DNA from: JBBECE01 sp964574935
Lineage (GTDB): Bacteria; Pseudomonadota; Alphaproteobacteria; Rhizobiales; Devosiaceae
Reading direction: 5' to 3'
NCBI GenBank assembly: GCA_964574935.1
Contig: CAZNOZ010000013.1
Span: forward strand, 1 to 64,000
Length of the DNA: 64,000 nucleotides
Below the pieces are notes generated by a model. That model did not search any database. It saw only the letters and a program-made list of their open reading frames with translations, and was not told where the DNA came from. Below, piece after piece: positions 16,053-24,925 of this stretch. The translations under genes and the position numbers were made by a program. Within the stretch, counting starts at the first letter, position 1, and each line of letters begins with the position of its first letter.

Positions 16053-17807
16053 ATGCTCGAGGAGCAAACCAACCGCCGCCTGGTGGCCATTCTGGCCGCC
16101 GATGTGGTCGGCTATTCGAAGATGATGGCCGCCAACGAGGCCGGCACGCTGGCGGCGCTCAAGGCGCACCGCGAATCCGTCTTCAACCCCAGCGTCGAGC
16201 GCCACAACGGGCGCATCGTCAAGCTGATCGGCGACGGCACGCTGGTGGAGTTCACCTCCGTCGTCGACGCGGTCAAATGCGCGCTCGATATCCAGCTTCG
16301 GGCCGCCGACGAGGCGCGGGGGGACTTCGAGATCAAGCTCAGGATCGGCGTCAATCTCGGCGACGTGATCATCGACGGCGACGACATCTATGGCGACGGG
16401 GTCAACGTCGCCGCCCGGCTCGAGCCGCTCGCCGAGACCGGCGGCATCTGCGTTTCCTCGATCGTCAACGAGTCGGTGGGCACCCGCGTCGATGTCAGTT
16501 TCGAGGATGGCGGCGAGGTCGCCGTCAAGAACATCGACCGCCCGATCCGGGTCTGGAAGTGGCGCCCGTCGGCCGCCTCGCCGGCGCGGACCGCGACCGC
16601 GGCAGAGGACGGAGACGCCATGACGCAAGCTTCGATCGCGGTGCTGCCCTTCGACAACATGTCCGGGGACCCCGAACAGGAATACTTCTCCGACGGCATC
16701 ACCGAGGATCTGATCACGGACCTGAGCAAAGTCGGCGGGTTGATGGTCATCGCCCGCAATTCGTCCTTCGCCTACAAGGGCAAGAGCCCGGATATCCGGC
16801 AGGTGGGGCGCGAGTTGGGCGTCGCCTCGGTGCTGGAGGGATCGATCCGCAAGGCCGGCAACCGGGTCAGGATCACCGCGCAGCTCATCGACGCCGCCCA
16901 TGGCGGCCACCTTTGGGCCGAGCGCTACGACCGGGATCTGACCGACATCTTCGAAGTGCAGGACGAGGTCACCCGCAAGATCGTCGAGGCGCTGAGGGTG
17001 CATCTGTCGCCCGCCGACGCCGGCAAACTCAAGGATGCCGGCACCCGGAGCGTCGAGGCGCACGACTTGTTCCTGAAGGCGCGCGAGCTTCTGCAGGGCC
17101 CGACCAAAAACCGGCAGGTCTATGACCAGGCCGTGGCGCTGCTCAAGGGCGCCCTCGACCTCGATCCGGACTACGCCGATGCCTATGCGGTGTGGGCGAT
17201 GGCCTGCGTCTACGACTACCAGAACCGCTGGACCGACGAGGCCGACACCAACATCGGCAGGGGCATCGAGCTGGCGCGTAAGGCGGTGCAACTGGCGCCC
17301 GACGATCATCTGACCAACTACGTCATGACCGTGGCGTATGGCGTCGCCGGCCGAACCGACGAGGCGACGCCCTATCTCGACCGGGCGCTCGAGATCAACC
17401 CGAACTCGGCCGAAGCCCTGAACGCCCGCGGCGTTCTGGAGATCGTCGAGGGGAAACTGGACGCCGCCATCGACAGCATCGAGAAGGCGAACCAGGTCGA
17501 TCCGGTCAACGGCCAGCAGTACCTGCATTTTCTTGGCGTCGCCCATCTGCTCAAGGGCAACTACGAGACCGCCGCGGCAACGTTCAAGCAGCGCATCGCC
17601 CTGGTGCCCGACACCGACATGTCGCGTTCGATGCTCGCCTCGACGCTCGGCCATCTCGGGGAGCTCGACGAGGCCCGCAAGGTCTGGGCGGAGATGATGG
17701 AGATCAATCCCGACTATTCGTTCGCCGAGCACATGAAGCGCACGCCGATCCGCAGCGCCGAGCCGGTGCTCGCCGATGGCCTCGGCAAGGCCGGGCTGCT
17801 CAACTAG
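16053..17807 (+). CDS. Class III adenylate cyclase with TolB-like and TPR regions (copy 3)
   Basis: A 584-residue paralogue with the same architecture: cyclase domain (about residues 6-180), linker, TolB-like domain from SIAVLPFDNMSGDPEQEYF (about 194), TPR-like C-terminus. The catalytic residues are conserved in AADVVGYSKMM, VKLIGDGTLVEF and DDIYGDGVNVAARLE. In the TolB-like part it resembles copy 1 (NSSFAYKGKSPDIRQVGREL), whereas copy 2 differs (NSTFVYKGKRVDVRAVGREL), so the relationships are mosaic. Its stop overlaps by four bases the end of the convergent DUF1499 gene. Confidence 0.92.
   Translation: MLEEQTNRRLVAILAADVVGYSKMMAANEAGTLAALKAHRESVFNPSVERHNGRIVKLIGDGTLVEFTSVVDAVKCALDIQLRAADEARGDFEIKLRIGVNLGDVIIDGDDIYGDGVNVAARLEPLAETGGICVSSIVNESVGTRVDVSFEDGGEVAVKNIDRPIRVWKWRPSAASPARTATAAEDGDAMTQASIAVLPFDNMSGDPEQEYFSDGITEDLITDLSKVGGLMVIARNSSFAYKGKSPDIRQVGRELGVASVLEGSIRKAGNRVRITAQLIDAAHGGHLWAERYDRDLTDIFEVQDEVTRKIVEALRVHLSPADAGKLKDAGTRSVEAHDLFLKARELLQGPTKNRQVYDQAVALLKGALDLDPDYADAYAVWAMACVYDYQNRWTDEADTNIGRGIELARKAVQLAPDDHLTNYVMTVAYGVAGRTDEATPYLDRALEINPNSAEALNARGVLEIVEGKLDAAIDSIEKANQVDPVNGQQYLHFLGVAHLLKGNYETAAATFKQRIALVPDTDMSRSMLASTLGHLGELDEARKVWAEMMEINPDYSFAEHMKRTPIRSAEPVLADGLGKAGLLN
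16632..16675 (+). repeat. 44-bp direct repeat in cyclase genes, copy 3
   Basis: Identical to 10033-10076 and 11832-11875; see the copy at 10033. Confidence 0.85.
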
Positions 17808-18580
17808 GGCCCGAGAAGTCCCAGCTCCTGGGTGCGCGCGGTCACCGCGTCATCCAGGGCGAGAAGGAACTCCTCGATCCTCATCCCGTTGGCGCCAAGA
17901 TCGTGGGCACCCTCGTAGCTGACCGAACGGATATCGACGCGCGACCCGCCCGGCGCCGTCTCCACCCGGATCGCGACCTCGTCGCGCCAACCGAGCCAGG
18001 TCATGGCGCGGGCGTTGATCCAGCCGATGTTTGGATCGTCCGTGGTGGCGCGTTCCTCGATGATCTGCCAGCCGCGGGCGGCAACAAGGTCGGCGACGAC
18101 AGGGAAGGTTTCGGTCGTCGGCAGCGGGTAGTCGCGGGTGACGGCGTTGGGGAAGGCGTCGGCGACACGCTGGCGCAGGGCCGGGTCGTGGTAGCCGGCG
18201 CCGAGACCGAAATGGACCTGGCCCAGGATCGGTGGCGGATCGTCGTAGTCGGTCGTGACGTCATGGACGAACGGGTAGCGCAGTCCCATCATGGCCGCGA
18301 ACACGAGCGGCGCCAGGCAAATGAGGCCGATGGCCACACCGTTGAAGGCCGGCCACCACCCGCGGTCGCCGGTCGCCCAGATGCGCACGAAGGCGACCAG
18401 CCCGACCAGCAGGGCGGCAAGCCCGATCAACACGCCGCCGCCGGCGGCGACGATGAAGTCGGCCGAGGTGATGGCGCCGGCCCGGTGCAGGAAAATCGCG
18501 ACCACAAGCACCGGCACGGCCAGGCGCCCGATGCGGCTGGACCAGAGCGCCCATCTCGATGTGCGGATCGGTATTCTCAA
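17804..18580 (-). CDS. DUF1499 domain membrane protein
   Basis: A 258-residue protein with three hydrophobic segments in the first 100 residues, then a soluble DUF1499-type domain (about residues 120-250) with the family-like stretches TRDYPLPTTETFPVVADLV and DEVAIRVE...DIRSVSYEGAHDLGANG. The function of DUF1499 is unknown; it is common in Hyphomicrobiales. The only reasonable start is a TTG at 18580, with a weak ribosome site. It converges with cyclase copy 3, overlapping by four bases. Confidence 0.75.
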   Translation of the reverse strand: MRIPIRTSRWALWSSRIGRLAVPVLVVAIFLHRAGAITSADFIVAAGGGVLIGLAALLVGLVAFVRIWATGDRGWWPAFNGVAIGLICLAPLVFAAMMGLRYPFVHDVTTDYDDPPPILGQVHFGLGAGYHDPALRQRVADAFPNAVTRDYPLPTTETFPVVADLVAARGWQIIEERATTDDPNIGWINARAMTWLGWRDEVAIRVETAPGGSRVDIRSVSYEGAHDLGANGMRIEEFLLALDDAVTARTQELGLLGP

Positions 18581-18617
18581 TCTCGCCTGGGGGTTTGCGG
18601 CGGCGCGAAGGGCCGGC

Positions 18618-19748
18618 TCACTTTATCTTCGTTTTGCTGCCATGACACATCCCGCGGATGGCGCGCCACTCCGCCGGCGTGAAGGCATCGCCGCGGCCGG
18701 TGTCGGCGGAGGCAAGCAGCTCGGTGCGCTCTTCGGTCAGGGGATGGGTGGCGAGCAGCGACATGGAGCGGTCCATCGCGGTGTCGGCGGCGATCGCCTC
18801 GAGAACCTTGCCGAGGGCGGTAATGTCGAAGTCGAGCCGCCGGGCGGCGGCGATCGCGAACTCGTCGGCGGCGCGCTCGGCGTCGCGGGAAAAATGCGAG
18901 TTGACCAGGCCCTGGCCGACGATCGCGCCCACCGACAGGCCGGTGACGTCGCCGAGGACCATGCCGACAAGAAGCCCGGTGCCGGCGGTCGCGATGGCGT
19001 GTTCCATGCCGTGGCGGTTGACGATGTGGCCGAGTTCGTGGGCCAGCACGCCGGCGAAGGCGTTCGGGTCGTCGGAGGTCTCCAGCAGGGCGGAGAAATA
19101 ATAGGCGCGCCCACCGGGCAGGGCGAAGGCGTTGGGGACATCCGAACGCACCACGTCGACCCGAACTTCGAACGGGCTGCCTTCAGGCCCCAGGGTCCGT
19201 TTAACGAATTTGGCGATGGCGCGATTGCCCGGGGATCGGGGATTCGAGTCACAGCGCGCCAGCGTCCCGCCGCCGGCGAAAATCTCCTCGACCTGGGCGT
19301 GGATGCGCTCGCCCATGTCGGCCTCCCAGGGCGGCGGAATGATCGCGACCACCTGGCGGGCGATGAGCGGCACCCCGAATACGAAAGCGGCGATGACGGC
19401 GGCCAGGGCGGCCGTGGAGGCGGTGATGAACCGCACCTGGCGGGCGCGGTGGCGGCGGCGGATGGCGGTGAGCCCCGGCAGCGCCTCGCGCAGCGCGGCG
19501 ACGGCCTCGGGCGCCTCGACGACCAGCCGGGCGGCCGGATCGGCCAACTGCGACCCGAGCCGCAGCGCCGCCGGGTCGCCGGGGACGAGCACCAGCTCAC
19601 TTCGGGCCCAGCGGGCCAGTTCGCGGCCCCCCTCGCGTTCGCGGATGAACACGAACCCTCCCTCAACGCCGGCGCCGGTCACCTCGACCTCGACGGCATG
19701 CACGCGGGAGGTTTTGCCGTCGTAGAAGCGACCGGCGACGGGCGGCAT
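18618..19748 (-). CDS. M48 family metallopeptidase
   Basis: A 376-residue zinc peptidase. An N-terminal soluble part (1-125) precedes one membrane segment (about 126-150). The peptidase domain follows, with the zinc motif VLAHELGHIVNRHG (HExxH) and the third ligand Glu in RAADEFA. This matches M48C/BepA-Oma1-like membrane-anchored peptidases that degrade or check envelope proteins. Its ATG overlaps the stop of the DUF898 gene (TGATG), so the two are coupled, an arrangement also seen in other proteobacteria where YjgN and M48 proteins are paired. Confidence 0.9.
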   Translation of the reverse strand: MPPVAGRFYDGKTSRVHAVEVEVTGAGVEGGFVFIREREGGRELARWARSELVLVPGDPAALRLGSQLADPAARLVVEAPEAVAALREALPGLTAIRRRHRARQVRFITASTAALAAVIAAFVFGVPLIARQVVAIIPPPWEADMGERIHAQVEEIFAGGGTLARCDSNPRSPGNRAIAKFVKRTLGPEGSPFEVRVDVVRSDVPNAFALPGGRAYYFSALLETSDDPNAFAGVLAHELGHIVNRHGMEHAIATAGTGLLVGMVLGDVTGLSVGAIVGQGLVNSHFSRDAERAADEFAIAAARRLDFDITALGKVLEAIAADTAMDRSMSLLATHPLTEERTELLASADTGRGDAFTPAEWRAIRGMCHGSKTKIK

Positions 19749-20965
19749 CAGTAGCCCCCCGAGCCCAGGGCGTCGGCAAGCCCCTCCCCGATCGCCGGGG
19801 CGCGCTCGCCGCGGGCGCGCACGGTGTCGAGGCTCTCGGGATTGGCGATCTTGAGGCGCGTGACCACCATCCTCCAGAAGGTCAGGCCGATGAACAGCTC
19901 GGCAACCATGGCGAGGGTCGCGATGGCCAGGAGGTAGGCGGCGGCGAACGCCGCCACCGTCAGCCAGCTCGATTGCTCGAAGGCGCTCAGGATGGCGCCG
20001 AAATCGACCCCGAAATCGGTCGAAATGGCGAAGCTGCCAGACACGACATAGGCCACGGCCGTCGCCGCGACGAGCGCGACGGCAAGCAGCACCAGCGCGT
20101 AGACCAGATACATCCCGATCAGCGCCCGCGCCCGGATGTGCAAGCTCACGGGGGCATCCCCGATCCGGATCCTGGAGGTGAACCGGGTGCGCTCGCGGGC
20201 CGAGATGTAGGGGATCGCGGCCAGACCCACCAGCACCGTCAGGCTCGAAACCGTGAGGCCGGCGATTGCCCCGCCGAAGGCGTCCACGAACGCGGCGATG
20301 GATGCCGCCACCAAAACCGCCAGAAGCGCCCAGACGCCGTAGAAGGGCCCCGCGAGCTGCTTCCAGGAGCCGTCGAAGCTCACCTGGCGGTCGCCGTACC
20401 AGGTGTTGTTGTAGCGGTATCGGAAGAGGCTGGCGGCCATGAACGGAAAGGTGAGCCCGAGTGTCAGCGCCGTCAGCAGGTACCAGCCCAGGCGCATGAA
20501 GGCGTAGGCCCACGCCGAGCCGGTCTGGTGAAAGCGGATGCCGCGCCACAGCGTCCGGGTCAGCCGGTAGCGGCGCGAGCGGAACAGCGCGAAGCCCGAA
20601 AGCAGGAACAGCGCCAACAGCGCCGCCACGAGACCGATCAGGGCGACGGTCGGGGTCTGCGTGCCGATATAGAAAAAGAACATGTAGAAGGGCACGAAAA
20701 TGGCGATGGCGACCAGAAAGCCGAACAGGATCTCGGTGGCGGTGCCGGTGTATTCGAGCGCGTCGTCGCCCAGCCGCGTGCGGCTCCAGTAGTAGCGCCG
20801 CTTCTGCGTGATGAGCCAGAAGCGATAGATGCCCAGGGTCGGCACCAGCAACACATAGCCCCTGAGCAGGAGCCCGAAGAGCTGGGGGCGCAGGCCCTTG
20901 AATCTTGCCGTCATCACCGGCGGCTCGGCCGTGGCCTCGGGGACCGAACCGGCGGGCTCGCTCAC
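19748..20965 (-). CDS. YjgN-like DUF898 membrane protein
   Basis: A 405-residue membrane protein with about eight hydrophobic segments and the family signatures FRYRYNNTWYGDRQVSFDG and RYRLTRTLWRGIRFHQTGSA (20 residues at most quoted). The function of DUF898 is unknown. The start is a GTG at 20965 with a GAGG site six bases upstream; an ATG at 20914 would remove 17 residues. It starts 7 bases after pdxH ends and overlaps the M48 gene, so pdxH, DUF898 and M48 form one operon. Confidence 0.87.
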   Translation of the reverse strand: MSEPAGSVPEATAEPPVMTARFKGLRPQLFGLLLRGYVLLVPTLGIYRFWLITQKRRYYWSRTRLGDDALEYTGTATEILFGFLVAIAIFVPFYMFFFYIGTQTPTVALIGLVAALLALFLLSGFALFRSRRYRLTRTLWRGIRFHQTGSAWAYAFMRLGWYLLTALTLGLTFPFMAASLFRYRYNNTWYGDRQVSFDGSWKQLAGPFYGVWALLAVLVAASIAAFVDAFGGAIAGLTVSSLTVLVGLAAIPYISARERTRFTSRIRIGDAPVSLHIRARALIGMYLVYALVLLAVALVAATAVAYVVSGSFAISTDFGVDFGAILSAFEQSSWLTVAAFAAAYLLAIATLAMVAELFIGLTFWRMVVTRLKIANPESLDTVRARGERAPAIGEGLADALGSGGY

Positions 20966-20972
20966 GTCGCCC

Positions 20973-21623
20973 TCACGGGTTCAGCCGCTGCCGGGTCCAT
21001 TCGGCGTCGAGCGCCGGCCGCGTGAAACGGACGCGGTCATGCAGGCGGAACTCTGAAGAACGCCAGAACTCGATCGACAGCGGCTCGACGGCGTAGCCGG
21101 ACCAGTGCGGCGGGCGTGGCACCCGGGCGCCATCGAACCGCTCCTCGAGCGCGGCGACGCGGGCCACAAGCTCGGCGCGCGAAGCGAGCGGGCGCGATTG
21201 GTCGGAGGCGTGGGCACCGATTTGCGAGCCGCGCGGGCGGGACGCGAAATAGGCGTCGGCGGTCGCCTCGGCAACCGGCGTCACCGGGCCGCGCACATGC
21301 ACCTGCCGGCCCAGCGACTTCCAGTAGAAGGTGAGCGCGGCGCGCGGGGCGGCGGCCAGCTCGCTTGCCTTGCCGGACCCGGTGTTGGTGAAGAAGACGA
21401 AGCCGGTCTGGTCGCGTCCCTTCAGCAGCACGATCCGGCAGTCGGGCATGCCCGCCGCGTCGACGGTCGCCAGCGCCATGGCGTTGGCGTCGGTGGGCTC
21501 GGTCTTCTCGGCCGCCGCCAGCCACAGGTCGAACAGCGCCAAGGGGTCCAGCGGACCGGTGTCGGCGTCGTCGAACAGGCGCGCGGTCAATTGCTCTTCG
21601 CCGGGCGGCATCGCTAAGACCAT
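20973..21623 (-). CDS. pdxH: Pyridoxamine 5'-phosphate oxidase
   Basis: A 216-residue FMN enzyme of the vitamin B6 salvage pathway, converting pyridoxamine or pyridoxine 5'-phosphate to pyridoxal 5'-phosphate. Typical motifs are present: RIVLLKGRDQTGFVFFTNTG for FMN binding, ALTFYWKSLGRQVHVRG, the RGSQIGAHASDQS segment, and the C-terminal WTRQRLNP. It is full length. It heads the operon with the DUF898 and M48 genes and is divergent from the DnaJ-like gene. Confidence 0.95.
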   Translation of the reverse strand: MVLAMPPGEEQLTARLFDDADTGPLDPLALFDLWLAAAEKTEPTDANAMALATVDAAGMPDCRIVLLKGRDQTGFVFFTNTGSGKASELAAAPRAALTFYWKSLGRQVHVRGPVTPVAEATADAYFASRPRGSQIGAHASDQSRPLASRAELVARVAALEERFDGARVPRPPHWSGYAVEPLSIEFWRSSEFRLHDRVRFTRPALDAEWTRQRLNP

Positions 21624-21735
21624 TTCAAGACTTCGGTGCCAGGCTCAATTCTGGACATCAAGCGGCGCGATGGCCATATATGAAGCCGAGAGGTGGGACT
21701 GGCAACCGCCCGGAAAGATAAGCCTTTATAACCCC

Positions 21736-22659
21736 ATGCGCGACCCCTATCAGGTGTTGGGGGTGCCGAAGTCGGCGAACGAGCAGCAAATCAAAGCCGC
21801 CTACCGCAAGCTGGCCAAAGCCCTCCACCCCGACCAGAACAAGGAAGACCCGAATGCCCAGGCGAAATTCGCCGAGGCCACGACCGCCTACGACCTGTTG
21901 TCGGACAAGACCAAACGCGGCCAGTACGACCGCGGCGAGATCGACTCCGAGGGCAATCCGAAGATGCCGGGATTCGACTTTTCGGGCTTTTCCGGGGGGC
22001 GCCCCCGGCGGGGCAGCGGCGGCGGGTTTTCGACCGAGGATATTCTGAAGGAGTTCATGGGCGGCCTGGGGGGCGGTTTTTCGTCCACCGGCGAGGGGCC
22101 GATGGGCATGCGCACCGGCGAGCGGTTCGGCCGCGTGCAGACGCGCGGGCCCGACTATGCGGTCACCGCGAAGATCACCCTCGAACAGGCCAGCGCGCGC
22201 GCCTCGATACCGGTGAAGCTGCCGACGGGAAAAACGCTCTCGGTGAAGCTGCCCGCCGAGGTCAGGGACGGCCAGCAGATCCGCCTGAAAGGCCAGGGCG
22301 GGGCTTCGCCCACCGGCGGGCCGCCGGGCGATGTTCTGATCACGGTCGCCTACGAGCGGCACCGGCAATTCCGGCTCGAGGGCAACGATCTGAGGGTGGA
22401 GGTGCCCATCCGGCTCTACGAGGCGGTGCTCGGCGCCAGGATCCGGGTGCCGACGCTGGCCGGAGCCGTGGAGCTCAACATTCCGCCCGGGGTCGACACC
22501 ACCAAGTCGCTGCGCCTGAAAGGCAAGGGTCTGTTCGGCAAGGGGGATCTGTTCGCCTCGCTGAGGATCGTGCTGCCGGAGGGCGGCGACGCGGACCTTG
22601 AATCGCTGATGCGGTTCTGGCGCGACCAGAAGCCCTACAAGGTCGGCCGCGAAGACTAG
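21736..22659 (+). CDS. DnaJ/CbpA-like co-chaperone
   Basis: A 307-residue J-domain protein. The J domain (1-68) has the HPD motif in ALHPDQNKED, required to stimulate DnaK. A Gly/Phe-rich linker (about 80-125, GGLGGGFSSTGEG) follows, then a C-terminal substrate-binding domain (YAVTAKITLEQA to the end). It lacks the CxxCxGxG zinc repeats of DnaJ proper, so it is of the CbpA/DnaJ type II class. Its stop overlaps the stop of the convergent sua5 gene (shared CTAG). Confidence 0.93.
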   Translation: MRDPYQVLGVPKSANEQQIKAAYRKLAKALHPDQNKEDPNAQAKFAEATTAYDLLSDKTKRGQYDRGEIDSEGNPKMPGFDFSGFSGGRPRRGSGGGFSTEDILKEFMGGLGGGFSSTGEGPMGMRTGERFGRVQTRGPDYAVTAKITLEQASARASIPVKLPTGKTLSVKLPAEVRDGQQIRLKGQGGASPTGGPPGDVLITVAYERHRQFRLEGNDLRVEVPIRLYEAVLGARIRVPTLAGAVELNIPPGVDTTKSLRLKGKGLFGKGDLFASLRIVLPEGGDADLESLMRFWRDQKPYKVGRED

Positions 22660-23600
22660 CTCGCCATCCCCGCCGCCCGCTTCAGGCGGTCGTTGATCGC
22701 TTCGCCCAGCCCTTGTTCGGGGATATCCATCACCACGATGGCGTCGGCGCCGGCGGCGTCGAGCTCCCCCAAATACGCAAACAGATTTCGCGCCGCCTCG
22801 CCGAGATCGGCGGCCGGCGAGAGATTGCGCATGGGGCCGTCGGTGGCGGGCGCGCCGGGGCCGAAGGCCAGCAGCGCCTCGCCTTGCCGAACGTCGCTTG
22901 CGTGCAGCCTGAGCGGGGTGATCGGCGCATAGTGGGTCGCCAGCATGCCCGGGGCGGCGATGCCGGCGCCGGCGTGGTCGGCAACCTCCATTCCGGCTGC
23001 CTGGGCAATCGCGTCACGAGGGACGGCGCCGGGCCGGAGCAGGACGGGCGCCCCGTCCCCGACCGCGACGATCGTAGATTCCAGCCCTTCGGTGCACGGG
23101 CCGCCGTCGAGTACCGGCACCGCCCCCGCAAACGCCTCGCGCACCGCCTCGGCGGTGGTCGGTGACAGGCGTCCGGAAGGATTGGCGGACGGCGCCGCCA
23201 ACGGCCGGCCGACCTCCTCGATGACCTGCCGCGCCATCTCGTGGCGGGGGACCCGAACCGCCACCGTCAGCAGCCCCGCCGACACCAGGTCCGCGAGCCG
23301 GGCGCCGGGGCGCCGCGGCAACACCAACGTCAACGGTCCGGGCCAGAATGTCTCGGCGAGCTTGCCGGCCAGGGGCGGAAACTCGGCGATGGTCTCGGCC
23401 ATCTCACGGCCCGGGCAATGCACGATCAGGGGATTGAAGCGCGGCCGGGACTTGGCCTCGAAAATCCTCAGGACCGCATCGGGATTGGTGGCGTCGGCGG
23501 CGAGCCCGTAGACGGTCTCGGTCGGAATAGCCACCAGGACGCCGCCCCGGAGAAGCTCCGCGGCATCGGCGACCGACAATTCGTCGCGGGTCCCGGACAT
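22656..23600 (-). CDS. sua5: L-threonylcarbamoyladenylate synthase, Sua5 type
   Basis: A 314-residue enzyme that makes threonylcarbamoyl-AMP from Thr, bicarbonate and ATP for the t6A37 modification of tRNAs. The YrdC domain (about 1-195) has PTETVYGLAADATN and APSANPSGRLSPTTA; the C-terminal Sua5 domain follows, with the linker GMLATHYAPITPLRL. The two-domain length distinguishes it from short TsaC. ATG 23600 (MSGTRDELSVADA) fits the family start. Confidence 0.93.
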   Translation of the reverse strand: MSGTRDELSVADAAELLRGGVLVAIPTETVYGLAADATNPDAVLRIFEAKSRPRFNPLIVHCPGREMAETIAEFPPLAGKLAETFWPGPLTLVLPRRPGARLADLVSAGLLTVAVRVPRHEMARQVIEEVGRPLAAPSANPSGRLSPTTAEAVREAFAGAVPVLDGGPCTEGLESTIVAVGDGAPVLLRPGAVPRDAIAQAAGMEVADHAGAGIAAPGMLATHYAPITPLRLHASDVRQGEALLAFGPGAPATDGPMRNLSPAADLGEAARNLFAYLGELDAAGADAIVVMDIPEQGLGEAINDRLKRAAGMAS

Positions 23601-23660
23601 CGGGTGTGTTTGACAAGCCGGTTCGGGGCCGTCAAGAAGCGACGAGGCGAGGCACTCGAA

Positions 23661-24608
23661 TTGACCACCCTGCTCATCAGCCAGCCGAACGGCGCCGATC
23701 ACATCACCCCTCAAGGCCATCCCGAGCGCGCGGCGCGGCTCGAGGCCCTGGCGGCGGCGTTCGCGGCGCCGCGGTTCGAGAAACTGGCGCGCCACGACGC
23801 GCCGCCGGCGGATCTGGCGCTTGCCGAAAACGTGCATTCGGCGGCGATGCTGGCGGACCTCAGGGCAGCGGTGCCCGAAGACGGCATCGCGCAGATCGAG
23901 TCCGATACTTATCTGTCGCCGAAATCGCTGGAGGCGGCGGCAACGGCGCTCGGCGCCGGGCTCGCCGGGCTCGCTTCGGTGATGGAGGGGCGGGCGGAAA
24001 ACTGCTTTTGCGCCGTCAGGCCCCCCGGCCATCATGCCGGGCGGGACTTTTCGATGGGCTTTTGTCTGATCAACACCATCGCCATCGTCGCCGCCGAGGC
24101 CCGCCGCCGCTATGGGGTCGAGCGCATCGCCATCGTCGATTTCGACGTCCATCACGGCAACGGCACCCAGGACATCTTCGCGGCCGACCGCGACACCTTC
24201 TACGGCTCCTCGCACCAGATGCCGCTCTATCCGGGTACCGGGCGGCCCGATGAGACGGGGGTCGGCAACCTCTGCAACGCCCCGCTGCCGGCCTTCTCGG
24301 GCGGCATCGGGATGCGCGAGGTCTACCGCGACCTGATCCTGCCCAGGCTCGCCGAGTTCCGGCCCGACCTGATGCTGGTCTCGGCCGGGTTCGATGCGGA
24401 GCGGCGCGATCCGATCGGGCAGCTCGGTTGGGTCCCGGACGACTATGCGTGGCTCACCGGCAAGCTGATGGACGCCGCCGAGCGGTTCGCCGACAACCGG
24501 CTGGTCTCGTTGCTCGAAGGGGGTTATGACCTCGACGGGCTTGCCGAAGCGGCCGCCTCCCATGTTTCGATGCTGATGGCTGGGGTCGCGGCGGCGGTGG
24601 CCGAATAG
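23661..24608 (+). CDS. Histone deacetylase family protein
   Basis: A 315-residue zinc deacetylase of the HDAC/acetoin utilisation/acetylpolyamine amidohydrolase superfamily. Motifs: RPPGHHAGRDFSMGFCL with the tandem catalytic His, DFDVHHGNGTQD with the Asp/His zinc ligands, SAGFDAERRDP, and EGGYDLDGL. The natural substrate in bacteria is usually unknown. The start is a TTG at 23661 with a GCGAGG ribosome site 8 bases upstream, giving TTLLISQPNGADH as in homologues. xseB follows 23 bases downstream, a pairing common in Hyphomicrobiales. Confidence 0.92.
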   Translation: MTTLLISQPNGADHITPQGHPERAARLEALAAAFAAPRFEKLARHDAPPADLALAENVHSAAMLADLRAAVPEDGIAQIESDTYLSPKSLEAAATALGAGLAGLASVMEGRAENCFCAVRPPGHHAGRDFSMGFCLINTIAIVAAEARRRYGVERIAIVDFDVHHGNGTQDIFAADRDTFYGSSHQMPLYPGTGRPDETGVGNLCNAPLPAFSGGIGMREVYRDLILPRLAEFRPDLMLVSAGFDAERRDPIGQLGWVPDDYAWLTGKLMDAAERFADNRLVSLLEGGYDLDGLAEAAASHVSMLMAGVAAAVAE

Positions 24609-24631
24609 GCGGGAGAATTGGGCGTGAGAAG

Positions 24632-24880
24632 ATGAGCGCTGAGAAGACCCCCGACATCGCGAAGATGAGCTTCGAGGCGGCGCTGAAGGAACTCGAGGCG
24701 ATCGTTTCCAAGCTCGAGAGCGGCGAGGCGCCGCTGCAGGAGTCGATCGAGATTTACGAGCGGGGCGAGGCGCTCAAGAAGCGCTGCGAGGAACTGCTGA
24801 AACTCGCCGAGGCGCGGATCGAAAAGATCACGCTGACCAAGGACGGCGCCCCGACCGGCCTGGAGCCGCTCGATGAGTAA
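24632..24880 (+). CDS. xseB: Exodeoxyribonuclease VII small subunit
   Basis: An 82-residue subunit of exonuclease VII, which degrades single-stranded DNA in both directions. The helical core with SFEAALKELEAIVSKLESGE and PLQESIEIYERGEAL is characteristic. XseA, the large subunit, is not in this window. It follows the deacetylase gene closely and probably shares its transcript. Confidence 0.95.
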   Translation: MSAEKTPDIAKMSFEAALKELEAIVSKLESGEAPLQESIEIYERGEALKKRCEELLKLAEARIEKITLTKDGAPTGLEPLDE

Positions 24881-24925
24881 CGCGCCGGCGAGGCCCGCGC
24901 CGGGGGCAGCTCCGGCGAGGACGTG

